This document shows, one piece after another, positions 28,523-37,059 of a DNA stretch of 64,000 nt (the stretch's first letter is position 1; each line of letters starts with the position of its first letter). The notes beneath the pieces are model-generated. The model ran no database searches, was not told the origin of the DNA, and saw only the letters and a list, made by a program, of their open reading frames with translations. Source of the stretch: Ignavibacteria bacterium (GTDB lineage: Bacteria; Bacteroidota; Ignavibacteria; Kapaibacteriales; UBA2268); contig JAOADV010000001.1 of NCBI GenBank assembly GCA_026417135.1, forward strand, positions 124,001 to 188,000. The letters are read 5' to 3'. The position numbers and the translations under genes are program-made.

Positions 28523-28755
28523 GGTAGGGAAAAACTTCCCTCATTAAAATATCTAAGCAATGCTGAATTCATCGTTCCCTTGAATCAAAATCGGAAGCGT
28601 CTCGTATTTCCAAATAAGGGCGAAAGTAAAAAACTTACACCAGTGTTTTTAAAGACTTAGTACTTGAAAAAGAAGTAAAAATCACTTTACCAGAATACAG
28701 CATCGATAAAAAATTATATCTGAATTTTCCTATTACGAAAAAGGCGGAGACTTGA
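28523..28755 (+). pseudogene. Decayed coding remnant with a one-base frameshift
   Basis: Reading on in the galE frame after its stop gives about 45 open codons (containing EFIVPLNQNRKRLVFPNKGE) to a TAG at 28658. Restoring one T in the T5 run near 28646-28650 joins this to a second open stretch (VLEKEVKITLPEYSID and KKLYLNFPITKK) ending at TGA 28753-28755. The pieces have normal codon use but no usable start codon, and I do not recognise the family. A truncated gene left by deletion or decay is the simplest reading; a sequencing error in the T run would remove the frameshift but not supply the missing start. Confidence 0.42.
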
Positions 28756-28768
28756 TTTCTCCGCCTTT
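28740..28768. terminator. Bidirectional hairpin between galE and the minus-strand T9SS gene
   Basis: An 11-bp perfect inverted repeat (AAAGGCGGAGA at 28740-28750, TCTCCGCCTTT at 28758-28768) with a 7-base loop, lying between convergent genes. On either strand the stem ends in T residues, so it can terminate both transcripts. Confidence 0.75.
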
Positions 28769-28795
28769 CCTTATACAACAGCCTGAAATTAAAGC

Positions 28796-31700
28796 TTATT
28801 TGACGTAAATCATCTTCTTAGTATAACGCTTACCTTCTACTTGTAAAGTGTAGAAATAAACACCCGGAACAAGATTCAAATCTTCGGCACTAATATTAAT
28901 CGTATTCAATCCAGAAGTGAATTCCCCTTTTAAAATTGCGATAAGTTCACCATAAGGATTTGTAATCTTTATTTCTCCAATCATAGACTCCGGCAATGTA
29001 AATTCTATTTTTGTATGCGAATCAAAGGGATTCGGAACGTTCTGAAATAGCTCAATATTGAAATCTTGTACTTCCTTCTTTAGAATTGTTTTCATCGTTA
29101 CAGTAACTTGGCATTCATTGCTCCAAACTTCACCACATTGATTATAAACTTTCACCTTGTAAGTACCAGCGTCTTCGGCTCTGGCACTCGAAATTTCCAA
29201 GATACTTGTAACATAAGGAAGTTCGGTATCGTTTTTATACCATAAATAGCTCAAATTATCACCAGAAGCAACGATTTCGAGCCTAATTGGTTTTCCAGTT
29301 TCAACATTTAACGAAGTTGGAAGTCCTTTTTCTATCTTTGGAGGTGCATAAACAACTAAATTAGCTCCGTTGGAAATAACCTCGTCGAAACCGGGGATTC
29401 TAATCACACAATCATATCTTCCTCCATCGGAAAATTCGAGATTGCTTATGGTTAAAGTCGCTGTGTTTGTCCCTTGATATTTATTATTATCTGTGATTGG
29501 AGTGCCATTGAAACGCCATTGGTAAACTAAATTGTATCCGGGAACTGTTGATGTAGCTGTAATTGAAATAGAAGTCGTGGCACCTTTACAAGCTTCTAAA
29601 TCATTCAATAGAGTGAATACTACTTTGGGTTTTTCGGCAAGTGTTATTGGCTTAGAGGTATCGGCTCCACACAAGCCGCGAACTATGACATAATAATTTG
29701 TTGCATAGTCAATGTGTTTTACATCCTTTATAGTCAAAATCGAAGAGTTCGAGCCAGCAATTCGGTCGTTATCTCGTAATGGAGTATTACCTCGGTACCA
29801 TTGTATCATTGGTTCACCAACTTCTTCTTTCTCCTCTGGTGTGATATGCATATCGATTTGGAAGGTTGCAACTTCCCCGGGAAGTAAATAAGTAGTTGTT
29901 GGCTGACGAGTTATTTTTGTTGGCATCAAAGCATACAACAAAGCATCCTTGGAACGAACTGGTTCGGCTTCGCCAGTACCAGAAACGAGGCAGTAATAAA
30001 TTCCTGCCATATCGTGCCTTAAAGTGGGAAGCATCAGTATTGGCTGAGTAGCTCCAACAACTGGTTGGCCATTAAAATACCATTGGAATGAAAGCTCACC
30101 GCCAAAATCGATTTCGGCAAGTACCGATAGAAAGTGTCCATTGTGACCCACGCAACCAACAACTTTTTTGGGCTGTTCAAGAATGCGAATCTCGGGATTA
30201 AGTGTGTTTACACCCATATAAAAGGCTTTATAACGCCGTGTTCCATCAATATCAGCGTTTTCTACCTCGTCTTGCCAAACTGTTCCCATCAATTCGGGTA
30301 AAGGATATCTCAAATATAGGCGACCATCAATTTTGTTTATTCTTGGATTATCGTCAGAAATAAATTGAGGAACAACAGACGATGAATTCATATCTCTGCC
30401 AGTAGCCGAACGCCAAGCTGCAAGAGTAGCTCCAAGGTTAGAAAGGGATGTGCCACTTGTGTAAAGATTGTTCTCATCCATAATTAAATCGGTGGGAATT
30501 GTACCCGAAACCTGAACCGCAAAGCCCGTTCCTTTATTAAAGAAAATATTTCTTTTGAAAATATTGGTTGTTCTTAAAGTTGAGAATAAAGCTGTAGGAC
30601 CAGATGTATTCGAAAACAGCGTATTATAAAGCAACATCGTCCCAGATAGGTTATTCAATTGCAAAGCACTTGCATTTAATGTGGTAATAAGATTATTAGC
30701 AATTAGGCTGGGTGAATTGATAATAAACAATCCATATTTGTTGTTGCCGCTTAATTTAACATAGTTTCGATAGAACTTAATACTACGACTACCACTTGCA
30801 TATATACCGTGTGTGTTAGTACCAAAAATGCTATTTTTAGAAACAAACGAACCAGCTTGATAATTTGTAAATTCAAAGCCAGAATTGATTAAAACGATTC
30901 CGGACTTATCGAAAGTCCCAGTAGTACTTAAGGTTATGCTATTATTCACAATATTAAATGCATTCACCCCACTTAAATAAATTCCATTTGAATTCGTCGT
31001 CATTACTACATTATCCTCGACATTAGCCCCTTCAAATCCAGTTGTAGTATGAATTACACAGATACCACCCATATTGTCTGTCAACGAAGTTGAAGTCGAT
31101 GGACCAACACCATTTACCCTATTCCCACGAATTAACGAGCCATTTTGAACGAAAATCCCATTAATTAAATTTGTTCCAGAGACACTATTATTGGTAACTA
31201 AACAGCCTTGGACGTCTTCAATTCGGATACCTTGCCAATTTTGCCCAACAAAAATATTATTATCGATGCTAAAAGTTTGGGATAATTGACCAGAAGGCGA
31301 CTTGTGCCATATACCAACGGAGCCATTACGGAAGGTAGAATTCATAATGTTAAGTCCAAGGACTCTATTGTTATCGGAAAATAACAATGCAAAGTCAGTT
31401 GTCTTTGCGGGATTTAAACAACCAATTAACTCGCAGTTGTCGAGAGTTATATTCGAATTACCGCCTCGTAAAACAAGAACACGACCAAAGGTGCAGCTGT
31501 TATTTCTCAAAGTTACATTTCTGAAAATAACATCATTGTATCGATTAATTTCAATAACAAAATTTCCAGCGGCAGAAGTTGGGGAAGCACTAATGATAAC
31601 ATCTTCTTTTCTTCCAGTTTGGGATTCAAAAGTAAGTGGATACTGCCTTACACCGACTGGACTTAAACTGAAGTTAGCGGAGTATGTTCCCGGTCTTATA

Positions 31701-33049
31701 AGTAAAGTAACAGGACCGGCCATTCCCCAGTAACCAACAAAGCTTACAAAATCAATTAAATTAGCGAAGTCTGGTTCTCTTCCGCCAACTGTATAAATTC
31801 CGGGAGCAAGTGCTTTATAAACTTGTGTAGATAAAGTGTCGTTCGCTGTATTTTCATCTGGATAACCATTCGGATAGGAAGTCCAAGCAACTATTGGGAC
31901 TGGAATATTAGCGGTCCCAAAGTCGTATGCTCCGACGGTAACATCTATTGAATCTCTCGAAGCCAAATTTCCGGTCCAATAATATGGGGTTTGGAACTGA
32001 CCGTAGACGCTCCAATTAATATAAACCGAGTTCAAAGGTCTCGGAGCATAATTGTAAATTCTTAACCTAACTGGATTTATTCCTGGGTTAAGTGGAAGCA
32101 TTGGAGCAGCACTAATCACACCAGCATCGTGAAGAATACAAGGAATATTTTTTGAGTAGCTATCATTAGTTGGGTCGGTGTCGGGCTGAGCATTTGCAGC
32201 GGCATCAGGACCTCTCGGATTAGATGTCCAGGCTCTTATAGTGAAGGGATTCCAAGGAGGTTGTGGATTGAAACGGAATCCAGAATGAATCTCGACAACT
32301 GTTGTTGCACCCGTGTCGAGATAACCAGACCAATTGAACGGGGTTTGCGAAACCCCATCAACCGACCAATTAATTGTAACACTTGTCAATGGGAAATATT
32401 TCCCGAAATTTTTCAGAACAACGCGAACAGGTTGGTTCTGGTAGGAATTAAACTTGCTTTGTGGACTTACAATGTCCGCTATTCCAGCGTCGTTACCACG
32501 AGCACCAATTACAATTGTATAATCTTCCCATTCCATATAGTAATACGAATAGCAAGCACCGTAGTAAACAAGAGGTTGTGCGTAATAATGGTGTCCAGTA
32601 TAAGCTACTCTCATCCTCGTTTCACCCAATCGAGCATTGGAAGGAATACGAATAGTTCCAGTATATGTCTTCGTCCAACTTCCGCCGTATCTTGCCCTAC
32701 AAGATTCCCACTTATAGGCTACCAATTCATCGGTATTGTTAAAGGAGCGGTCTTGATTCCAGTCTATCCAGATTACATAACCAGTACAATTCCACCAAGA
32801 ATATCCGTCAACAGTAAAAGAATATGATTGACCCGGCAAGCAAGGGTTGGACCTAACAGATGTAAAATCGCTATAACCAGAAGAAGCATAAGTGCTTCGG
32901 TTATTAATTCCATTGAAAACGAACTGGGTCATATAACCACCTTGGGGGTAGTAACCCGTTACACTGCAGTATTGTGCAAACGAATCGATAGTTGTAAGAA
33001 AAGCAAAAACAATTGCAAATGAGGAAAATATCGTAGCAAAGCGTCTCAT
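28796..33049 (-). CDS. T9SS-secreted protein: GEVED, CARDB-like, beta-helix and Ig-like domains
   Basis: About 1417 residues. I choose ATG 33049 because GGAG lies eight bases upstream and the product opens with a basic n-region and hydrophobic core (RRFATIFSSFAIVFAFL); an ATG at 33076 would add nine residues. After the signal peptide there is a GEVED domain (about 25-180, VIWIDWNQDRSFNNTDE). Two CARDB-like sandwiches follow (185-400, each with a tINWSVdG/INWSVYG strand). A right-handed parallel beta-helix spans about 420-840 (many short N-rich turns such as NNSVSGTNLINGIFV). Four Ig-like domains run from about 965 to 1330 (FQWYFNGQPVVG, YQWRFNGTPI). The type A sorting domain ends the protein (FQNVPNPFDSHTKIEF). 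It is probably a surface adhesin or polysaccharide-binding protein; no enzyme residues are evident. Confidence 0.83.
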   Translation of the reverse strand: MRRFATIFSSFAIVFAFLTTIDSFAQYCSVTGYYPQGGYMTQFVFNGINNRSTYASSGYSDFTSVRSNPCLPGQSYSFTVDGYSWWNCTGYVIWIDWNQDRSFNNTDELVAYKWESCRARYGGSWTKTYTGTIRIPSNARLGETRMRVAYTGHHYYAQPLVYYGACYSYYYMEWEDYTIVIGARGNDAGIADIVSPQSKFNSYQNQPVRVVLKNFGKYFPLTSVTINWSVDGVSQTPFNWSGYLDTGATTVVEIHSGFRFNPQPPWNPFTIRAWTSNPRGPDAAANAQPDTDPTNDSYSKNIPCILHDAGVISAAPMLPLNPGINPVRLRIYNYAPRPLNSVYINWSVYGQFQTPYYWTGNLASRDSIDVTVGAYDFGTANIPVPIVAWTSYPNGYPDENTANDTLSTQVYKALAPGIYTVGGREPDFANLIDFVSFVGYWGMAGPVTLLIRPGTYSANFSLSPVGVRQYPLTFESQTGRKEDVIISASPTSAAGNFVIEINRYNDVIFRNVTLRNNSCTFGRVLVLRGGNSNITLDNCELIGCLNPAKTTDFALLFSDNNRVLGLNIMNSTFRNGSVGIWHKSPSGQLSQTFSIDNNIFVGQNWQGIRIEDVQGCLVTNNSVSGTNLINGIFVQNGSLIRGNRVNGVGPSTSTSLTDNMGGICVIHTTTGFEGANVEDNVVMTTNSNGIYLSGVNAFNIVNNSITLSTTGTFDKSGIVLINSGFEFTNYQAGSFVSKNSIFGTNTHGIYASGSRSIKFYRNYVKLSGNNKYGLFIINSPSLIANNLITTLNASALQLNNLSGTMLLYNTLFSNTSGPTALFSTLRTTNIFKRNIFFNKGTGFAVQVSGTIPTDLIMDENNLYTSGTSLSNLGATLAAWRSATGRDMNSSSVVPQFISDDNPRINKIDGRLYLRYPLPELMGTVWQDEVENADIDGTRRYKAFYMGVNTLNPEIRILEQPKKVVGCVGHNGHFLSVLAEIDFGGELSFQWYFNGQPVVGATQPILMLPTLRHDMAGIYYCLVSGTGEAEPVRSKDALLYALMPTKITRQPTTTYLLPGEVATFQIDMHITPEEKEEVGEPMIQWYRGNTPLRDNDRIAGSNSSILTIKDVKHIDYATNYYVIVRGLCGADTSKPITLAEKPKVVFTLLNDLEACKGATTSISITATSTVPGYNLVYQWRFNGTPITDNNKYQGTNTATLTISNLEFSDGGRYDCVIRIPGFDEVISNGANLVVYAPPKIEKGLPTSLNVETGKPIRLEIVASGDNLSYLWYKNDTELPYVTSILEISSARAEDAGTYKVKVYNQCGEVWSNECQVTVTMKTILKKEVQDFNIELFQNVPNPFDSHTKIEFTLPESMIGEIKITNPYGELIAILKGEFTSGLNTINISAEDLNLVPGVYFYTLQVEGKRYTKKMIYVK

Positions 33050-33280
33050 TTTTATTTCTCCAAAGTTCAACATCAAAATTTATTTTCTTAACAAAATATT
33101 TAACTAATTGTTACAATATTTTAATTAAACCTCCTTAGGCATTATAAAAGTAAGGAAAAAAGTAAAAATAAATTGTAAAGCATTTCAAAGGTTTCGATGT
33201 AAATTATTTTTGAATTATATTGTAGTAATTTTTTTTACATTGTAAAGAAAAACTTTTTTCAGTTCATTCAAATATTTACT

Positions 33281-33718
33281 TTATGTTCTATTTTTATCAT
33301 CTTTAAATGCTCGGAGGCGATTCTGTAATTTTTTTACTTCATTCAAGTCGTAACAAAGGTCTATTATATTTCTTCGTGCACCTAATGTATGCGATAAATA
33401 TACCTTTTCGACCCGACTAAAAAAACTTTCATCAGAAAACTGAATCACTTCGATTAATAATTTTGAAAATTTATCAAAAAGGTTTTCAAGCTCATTAGTT
33501 AAATTCTCCGAAATTTCCTTGTCTGAATGTGTTTTCAACGACCGGTACGTTGACCAAAGAGAAGAGCCAACGAAAATCAACTCGTTGGCTAACTCTGGCA
33601 AATTTCTTTGAGCAAGCAATTCTAATAATGACCCCAAATCCTCTCTTTTTCTCAAAGAATTTCCGGAAGTGTAATCTAAAAAGGTTAAAACTTCCTTTGT
33701 ATCTTTGGATAGTTCCAC
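33281..33718 (-). CDS. Hypothetical helical protein
   Basis: A 145-residue, all-helical, strongly charged protein without signal peptide or membrane segment. I recognise no family. It starts with GTG at 33718, one base after the stop of the upstream lipoprotein gene, so translation is probably coupled. Residues 100-135 (FFSRVEKVYLSH, CYDLNEVKKLQNRLR) could form a coiled coil. It is the last gene of a five-gene minus-strand unit, and a 200-base AT-rich region follows. Confidence 0.6.
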   Translation of the reverse strand: MELSKDTKEVLTFLDYTSGNSLRKREDLGSLLELLAQRNLPELANELIFVGSSLWSTYRSLKTHSDKEISENLTNELENLFDKFSKLLIEVIQFSDESFFSRVEKVYLSHTLGARRNIIDLCYDLNEVKKLQNRLRAFKDDKNRT

Positions 33719-33719
33719 A

Positions 33720-34346
33720 CTAATATTTAATTGTTGCTAATACAGATAAGAATATTTTATCGAACTCTTCATCGGAAATCGGTTCTTTCATCCTAAAATC
33801 TAACTGGAACAAAGAATACTCATAAACCTCATTCAGAGGAGTTATAAATACTGCGGACTTTCCAACTGTAGATTTTGAAGTATTAATATATTTATAAACA
33901 AAAAACTTTTGGTAACTATTTTTTAAATTTTCAATGTTGCCAATAAGTCGAAGTCGATGAAGACTTTTAGACGATTTGAGTTCGAAACTTTTCATTGCTA
34001 AACCAACTGGACCAGATTCTTTTAAAATCTGACCAACATTGATTTTATTTGTTAGCCGGGAAAAAACGAGACACAAGGTATAATTACTATTAACGGCAAT
34101 AGAAAAAATCGTCGACGGTGCTTTTTCCTCTGTATCAATGAAAAACCAATTTTCTGGAAGAAAAGCTATCATATCGCCGCGTGGCGACCTAATAGAAACA
34201 TCCGATATCGGGACTTGTGGCGCTGGTAACAAAGAAAATTCCGAACTTAACTCTTGCTCGGTAAAAACTTTTTCTTTTACAATTATGCAAGAAGGAAAGA
34301 TAAAAAGCAACCCAAGAAAAAAAAGAAATTTAATATTCTTCGACAT
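33720..34346 (-). CDS. Lipoprotein, unknown function
   Basis: A 208-residue protein with a lipoprotein signal peptide (hydrophobic 6-18, lipobox FPSC, Cys20). The mature part contains one predicted alpha/beta domain (about 50-205, DMIAFLPENWFFID, then TLCLVFSRL), with a pattern reminiscent of PsbP-like/DUF1795 lipoproteins, but this is only a resemblance. The start overlaps the end of the ferredoxin-reductase-like gene by 17 bases; the next gene starts one base after its stop. Confidence 0.65.
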   Translation of the reverse strand: MSKNIKFLFFLGLLFIFPSCIIVKEKVFTEQELSSEFSLLPAPQVPISDVSIRSPRGDMIAFLPENWFFIDTEEKAPSTIFSIAVNSNYTLCLVFSRLTNKINVGQILKESGPVGLAMKSFELKSSKSLHRLRLIGNIENLKNSYQKFFVYKYINTSKSTVGKSAVFITPLNEVYEYSLFQLDFRMKEPISDEEFDKIFLSVLATIKY

Positions 34347-35130
34347 GAAGCGAGCCCGGCCTAGTTTTTGTATGACGAATGTAATTAAATTGTTTTAAAA
34401 AGTTAGAAACGGATTCTACCATTTTTGGATTGCCACAAACATAAATGTGAGTTTTGTTTGGGTCTATTTCGATTCCAGCTTCTTTCTGCAATAAGTCATT
34501 CTGTAAATGTTCCTCAATATAGCCTCGCAAACCTGTCCACTCTTTGTCGGCGTGAATTAGAGTTGGGAAATAATAGAAATTATTAAAAGTAAATTTAAGA
34601 AAAGTGAGCTCACTAAAATAGCCTAAATCCCAAGGATAAGATGCACCGTGTATCACGGCAAGTTTCCTATGTTGGTTCTCTAATATGTGGGACCGAAGGA
34701 AACTGATATATGGAGCAAGACCTGTACCCGTAGCTATCATTACAATGTCGCATTCTTTCGGGGTTTCATTCAATTTGAAAAGACCTATGATACGAGTATC
34801 TACCCAAATCCTACTTCCAAGCGATAGATTGAACAACCTCGGAGTAAGTTGACCAGATTTGACTTGGCTAATGTAAAATTCAAAATTTTGAGTTTCGTGG
34901 TTTGCCGAAGCTATCGAGTAAGGTCTTTTAATAATTTTACCGGGAGCTATGTCTTCGCGGATAGGAACAGAATTTGCTGAACGCGGCTCGCTCGACAATA
35001 AACCTATTTGAGTGAATTGCCCAGCTTCGAATTTTGGCCGGGGTTCGTCAGTATGAATTCTTAAAATCATTAAGTCTGGAGTAAGTAATATTTTCCCAAC
35101 AACTGTGCTATTATATTCCGATGTTTCCAT
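34330..35130 (-). CDS. Ferredoxin-NADP reductase family protein
   Basis: A 266-residue flavoprotein that moves electrons between NADPH and ferredoxin or flavodoxin. The FAD-binding RPYS motif is in KRPYSIASANHETQ (about 68-82), the NADP-binding GTGLAP motif at about 133-138 (MIATGTGLAPYISFL) and the CGNPKM loop near 230. It ends with the typical TRPGSLHVEEY tail containing the C-terminal Glu and aromatic residue. It has its own TAATTTTG box 22 bases before the ATG, inside the gap to the CBS-domain gene, so expression may be partly independent of the operon. Confidence 0.88.
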   Translation of the reverse strand: METSEYNSTVVGKILLTPDLMILRIHTDEPRPKFEAGQFTQIGLLSSEPRSANSVPIREDIAPGKIIKRPYSIASANHETQNFEFYISQVKSGQLTPRLFNLSLGSRIWVDTRIIGLFKLNETPKECDIVMIATGTGLAPYISFLRSHILENQHRKLAVIHGASYPWDLGYFSELTFLKFTFNNFYYFPTLIHADKEWTGLRGYIEEHLQNDLLQKEAGIEIDPNKTHIYVCGNPKMVESVSNFLKQFNYIRHTKTRPGSLHVEEY

Positions 35131-35152
35131 AAAAATTGAAATTCTGAATTAG

Positions 35153-35160
35153 CAAAATTA
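35153..35160 (-). promoter_or_regulatory. -7 box upstream of the ferredoxin reductase
   Basis: TAATTTTG followed by CTAATTC on the minus strand, 22 bases before ATG 35130. No clear -33 box. Confidence 0.5.
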
Positions 35161-35179
35161 TTAAATTCTTACGGATTAT

Positions 35180-36235
35180 TTAGTTCTCGTTTTGATTTAA
35201 AGTTTGCTGGGTCATAAATCTTTTCATTCTTTCTTCTCGATACTTTTTGGCTACTTGGCGGAGGTCGATGTATTTATCTGCTTCGTCGACAATTTCTTCG
35301 CCAAGTATAGTCTCAATTAAATCTTCCATTGTAAGAAGACCCGTAATATTACCAAATTCGTCCACTACAAGAAAGATATGTTGTCTTTTCGTCAGAAACT
35401 GATTCAAGGCATCGTCGAGAGTAACATTTTCAGGAACATAATGGATTTCACGCGCCAGTTCTTTTAATTTTGTGTCCCAATTTTGGTTTAATGCAAATTG
35501 TAAAACATCTTTTGTAACAACATACCCTACAATTTTATCATCCAAAGATTCGCCATCGTAAATGGGGAACCTTGAAAAAACTTTAAGCTCCGCCAACTTT
35601 ATTGCTTCTTTCACGGTCAATTCAGCATTGCAACTAAATATAACTGTTCTTGGGGTCATAACATCAGAAACTGGTACTTGATTAAACTTGATTAGATTGG
35701 AAAATATTTTATATTCGCCAGTTTGAATGGCCCCCTCGTCGAGCGCTGTTTCAACAACTTCTTGAATATCCTCAAGTAAAACTTCCTCTTTGGGCGGGTT
35801 TATTTTTTTTAACATAAATTGATGAAAAAAACCAGCAAACTTTATAATACCATACACAAAATTTACGATTGGGAAAAAGAAGTTAAGCAGTTGCTTACTA
35901 TACTTGCTACTGTATGCGAAAATTATGGTACGAAGAATATATAAAGAAAAACCTAAAAAAATCAAAAACAAGAAAACTATATACCAAGAGTTCAAAAGTG
36001 CAGCAAGAAACGATAAAATCGAAATTATATAGAAAGAAAGGAAATAAAATAACAGCTCAAAAAATAAAAACGCAGTTCGTGCTATATTTTGGTCAATAAA
36101 GATACCACTCTTTTGTGCCTTAACTTGATTCTGCTCATTTAAATCCGAGAGTTCACCACCAACCAAAATTCCTTGAAAAAAAGAAAAAGTCAAACTCGAT
36201 AGGATAAGAAAAAAAGAAAACCAGAAAGCTTCCAT
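35180..36235 (-). CDS. CNNM/HlyC-CorC family membrane protein with two CBS domains
   Basis: A 351-residue membrane protein. An N-terminal DUF21-like part has about four hydrophobic spans (5-25, 50-75, 80-105 and 115-135). Two CBS domains follow (about 190-250 with VMTPRTVIFSCNAEL, and 255-315 with LVVDEFGNITGLLTMEDLIE). The C-terminal CorC_HlyC transporter-associated domain is absent; the protein ends with a short charged tail. CBS pairs bind adenine nucleotides, and the family is linked to magnesium/cobalt transport or efflux. It lies six bases after the LEA-like lipoprotein gene. Confidence 0.85.
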   Translation of the reverse strand: MEAFWFSFFLILSSLTFSFFQGILVGGELSDLNEQNQVKAQKSGIFIDQNIARTAFLFFELLFYFLSFYIISILSFLAALLNSWYIVFLFLIFLGFSLYILRTIIFAYSSKYSKQLLNFFFPIVNFVYGIIKFAGFFHQFMLKKINPPKEEVLLEDIQEVVETALDEGAIQTGEYKIFSNLIKFNQVPVSDVMTPRTVIFSCNAELTVKEAIKLAELKVFSRFPIYDGESLDDKIVGYVVTKDVLQFALNQNWDTKLKELAREIHYVPENVTLDDALNQFLTKRQHIFLVVDEFGNITGLLTMEDLIETILGEEIVDEADKYIDLRQVAKKYREERMKRFMTQQTLNQNEN

Positions 36236-36241
36236 AATAAA

Positions 36242-36868
36242 CTAATTAAAACTTTCACTTGTTATTTTAATTTTAGGGGATTGAAAATCTCCAAAGGGAG
36301 TAGAAAAAGTAGGCTCTGCTTCAATTGTTATAATAGAAGGATTAGAGTTGAAACCACCTAATTTCAATGCAAGATTCATAAGTCCTTCGTAACCACGATT
36401 GCCAAAGAATTGAAACAAATCCATTTTAACTTCCAAAGGCAAATGGCTCGGTTCGCTGGACGAGGGGAAATGGTATTCTTTTGCCAAACCACCAGAAACT
36501 GTTTGAATTCCATCTATAAACAAAGTCCATTTAAATTGGCTAAGTTTTACTGGTATAGGTTTTGTTCCACCAAAGCCAGTGTTGGGGTTTTTCACAGCAA
36601 CATTAATAACAAAAGAAACTGGAAGTCGATTTCCTGCAATCTCTTGACCAATTTTTAGTGCATCAACTGCTGTAAAATCATTTAAGGAAGATTTAGTTGC
36701 AAGATTAATACCAGCAAGTGAAAATTGCGTTATGCTTTCTATTTTAAAACGCAACGCAGTAAACGAACCAAGCTTATGTGTTATGTTCCTGATTTGTTGA
36801 CAAGAGGACGACAACAAAGCAAACAGTAACATTGCATAATATAAAATAGTTCTGCTACTAAAATTCAT
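36242..36868 (-). CDS. LEA14/WHy-like lipoprotein
   Basis: A 208-residue lipoprotein if ATG 36868 is used; GTG 36877 would add three residues. The signal peptide ends in the lipobox LSSSC. The mature sequence contains one WHy-type sandwich with VNVAVKNPNTGFGG (about 90-105) and LSQFKWTLFIDG, resembling late-embryogenesis-abundant type 2 domains found in Bacteroidota lipoproteins. Function unknown; a role in membrane or desiccation protection is only analogy. First gene of the five-gene unit. Confidence 0.7.
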   Translation of the reverse strand: MNFSSRTILYYAMLLFALLSSSCQQIRNITHKLGSFTALRFKIESITQFSLAGINLATKSSLNDFTAVDALKIGQEIAGNRLPVSFVINVAVKNPNTGFGGTKPIPVKLSQFKWTLFIDGIQTVSGGLAKEYHFPSSSEPSHLPLEVKMDLFQFFGNRGYEGLMNLALKLGGFNSNPSIITIEAEPTFSTPFGDFQSPKIKITSESFN

Positions 36869-36940
36869 ACACGCCACAAAAATTAATAAAGTTAATAAAT
36901 AAAGACGATTAAGTGCATAATTATTAAAATTATTGTTTCA

Positions 36941-36948
36941 CAAAATTA
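36941..36948 (-). promoter_or_regulatory. Candidate -7 box for the LEA-lipoprotein operon
   Basis: TAATTTTG on the minus strand, about 72 bases before the ATG, followed by TG. Weaker positional support than the other boxes. Confidence 0.35.
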
Positions 36949-37059
36949 ATTAGCAAGAAAATACAAAAAATCATACTTCCTTTCGTTAACGCTGTGTTTT
37001 TTATCTTGCTAACAAATCTGATTTTTGTAAATTATTATTTTTAAATATTAGGGGAAATT

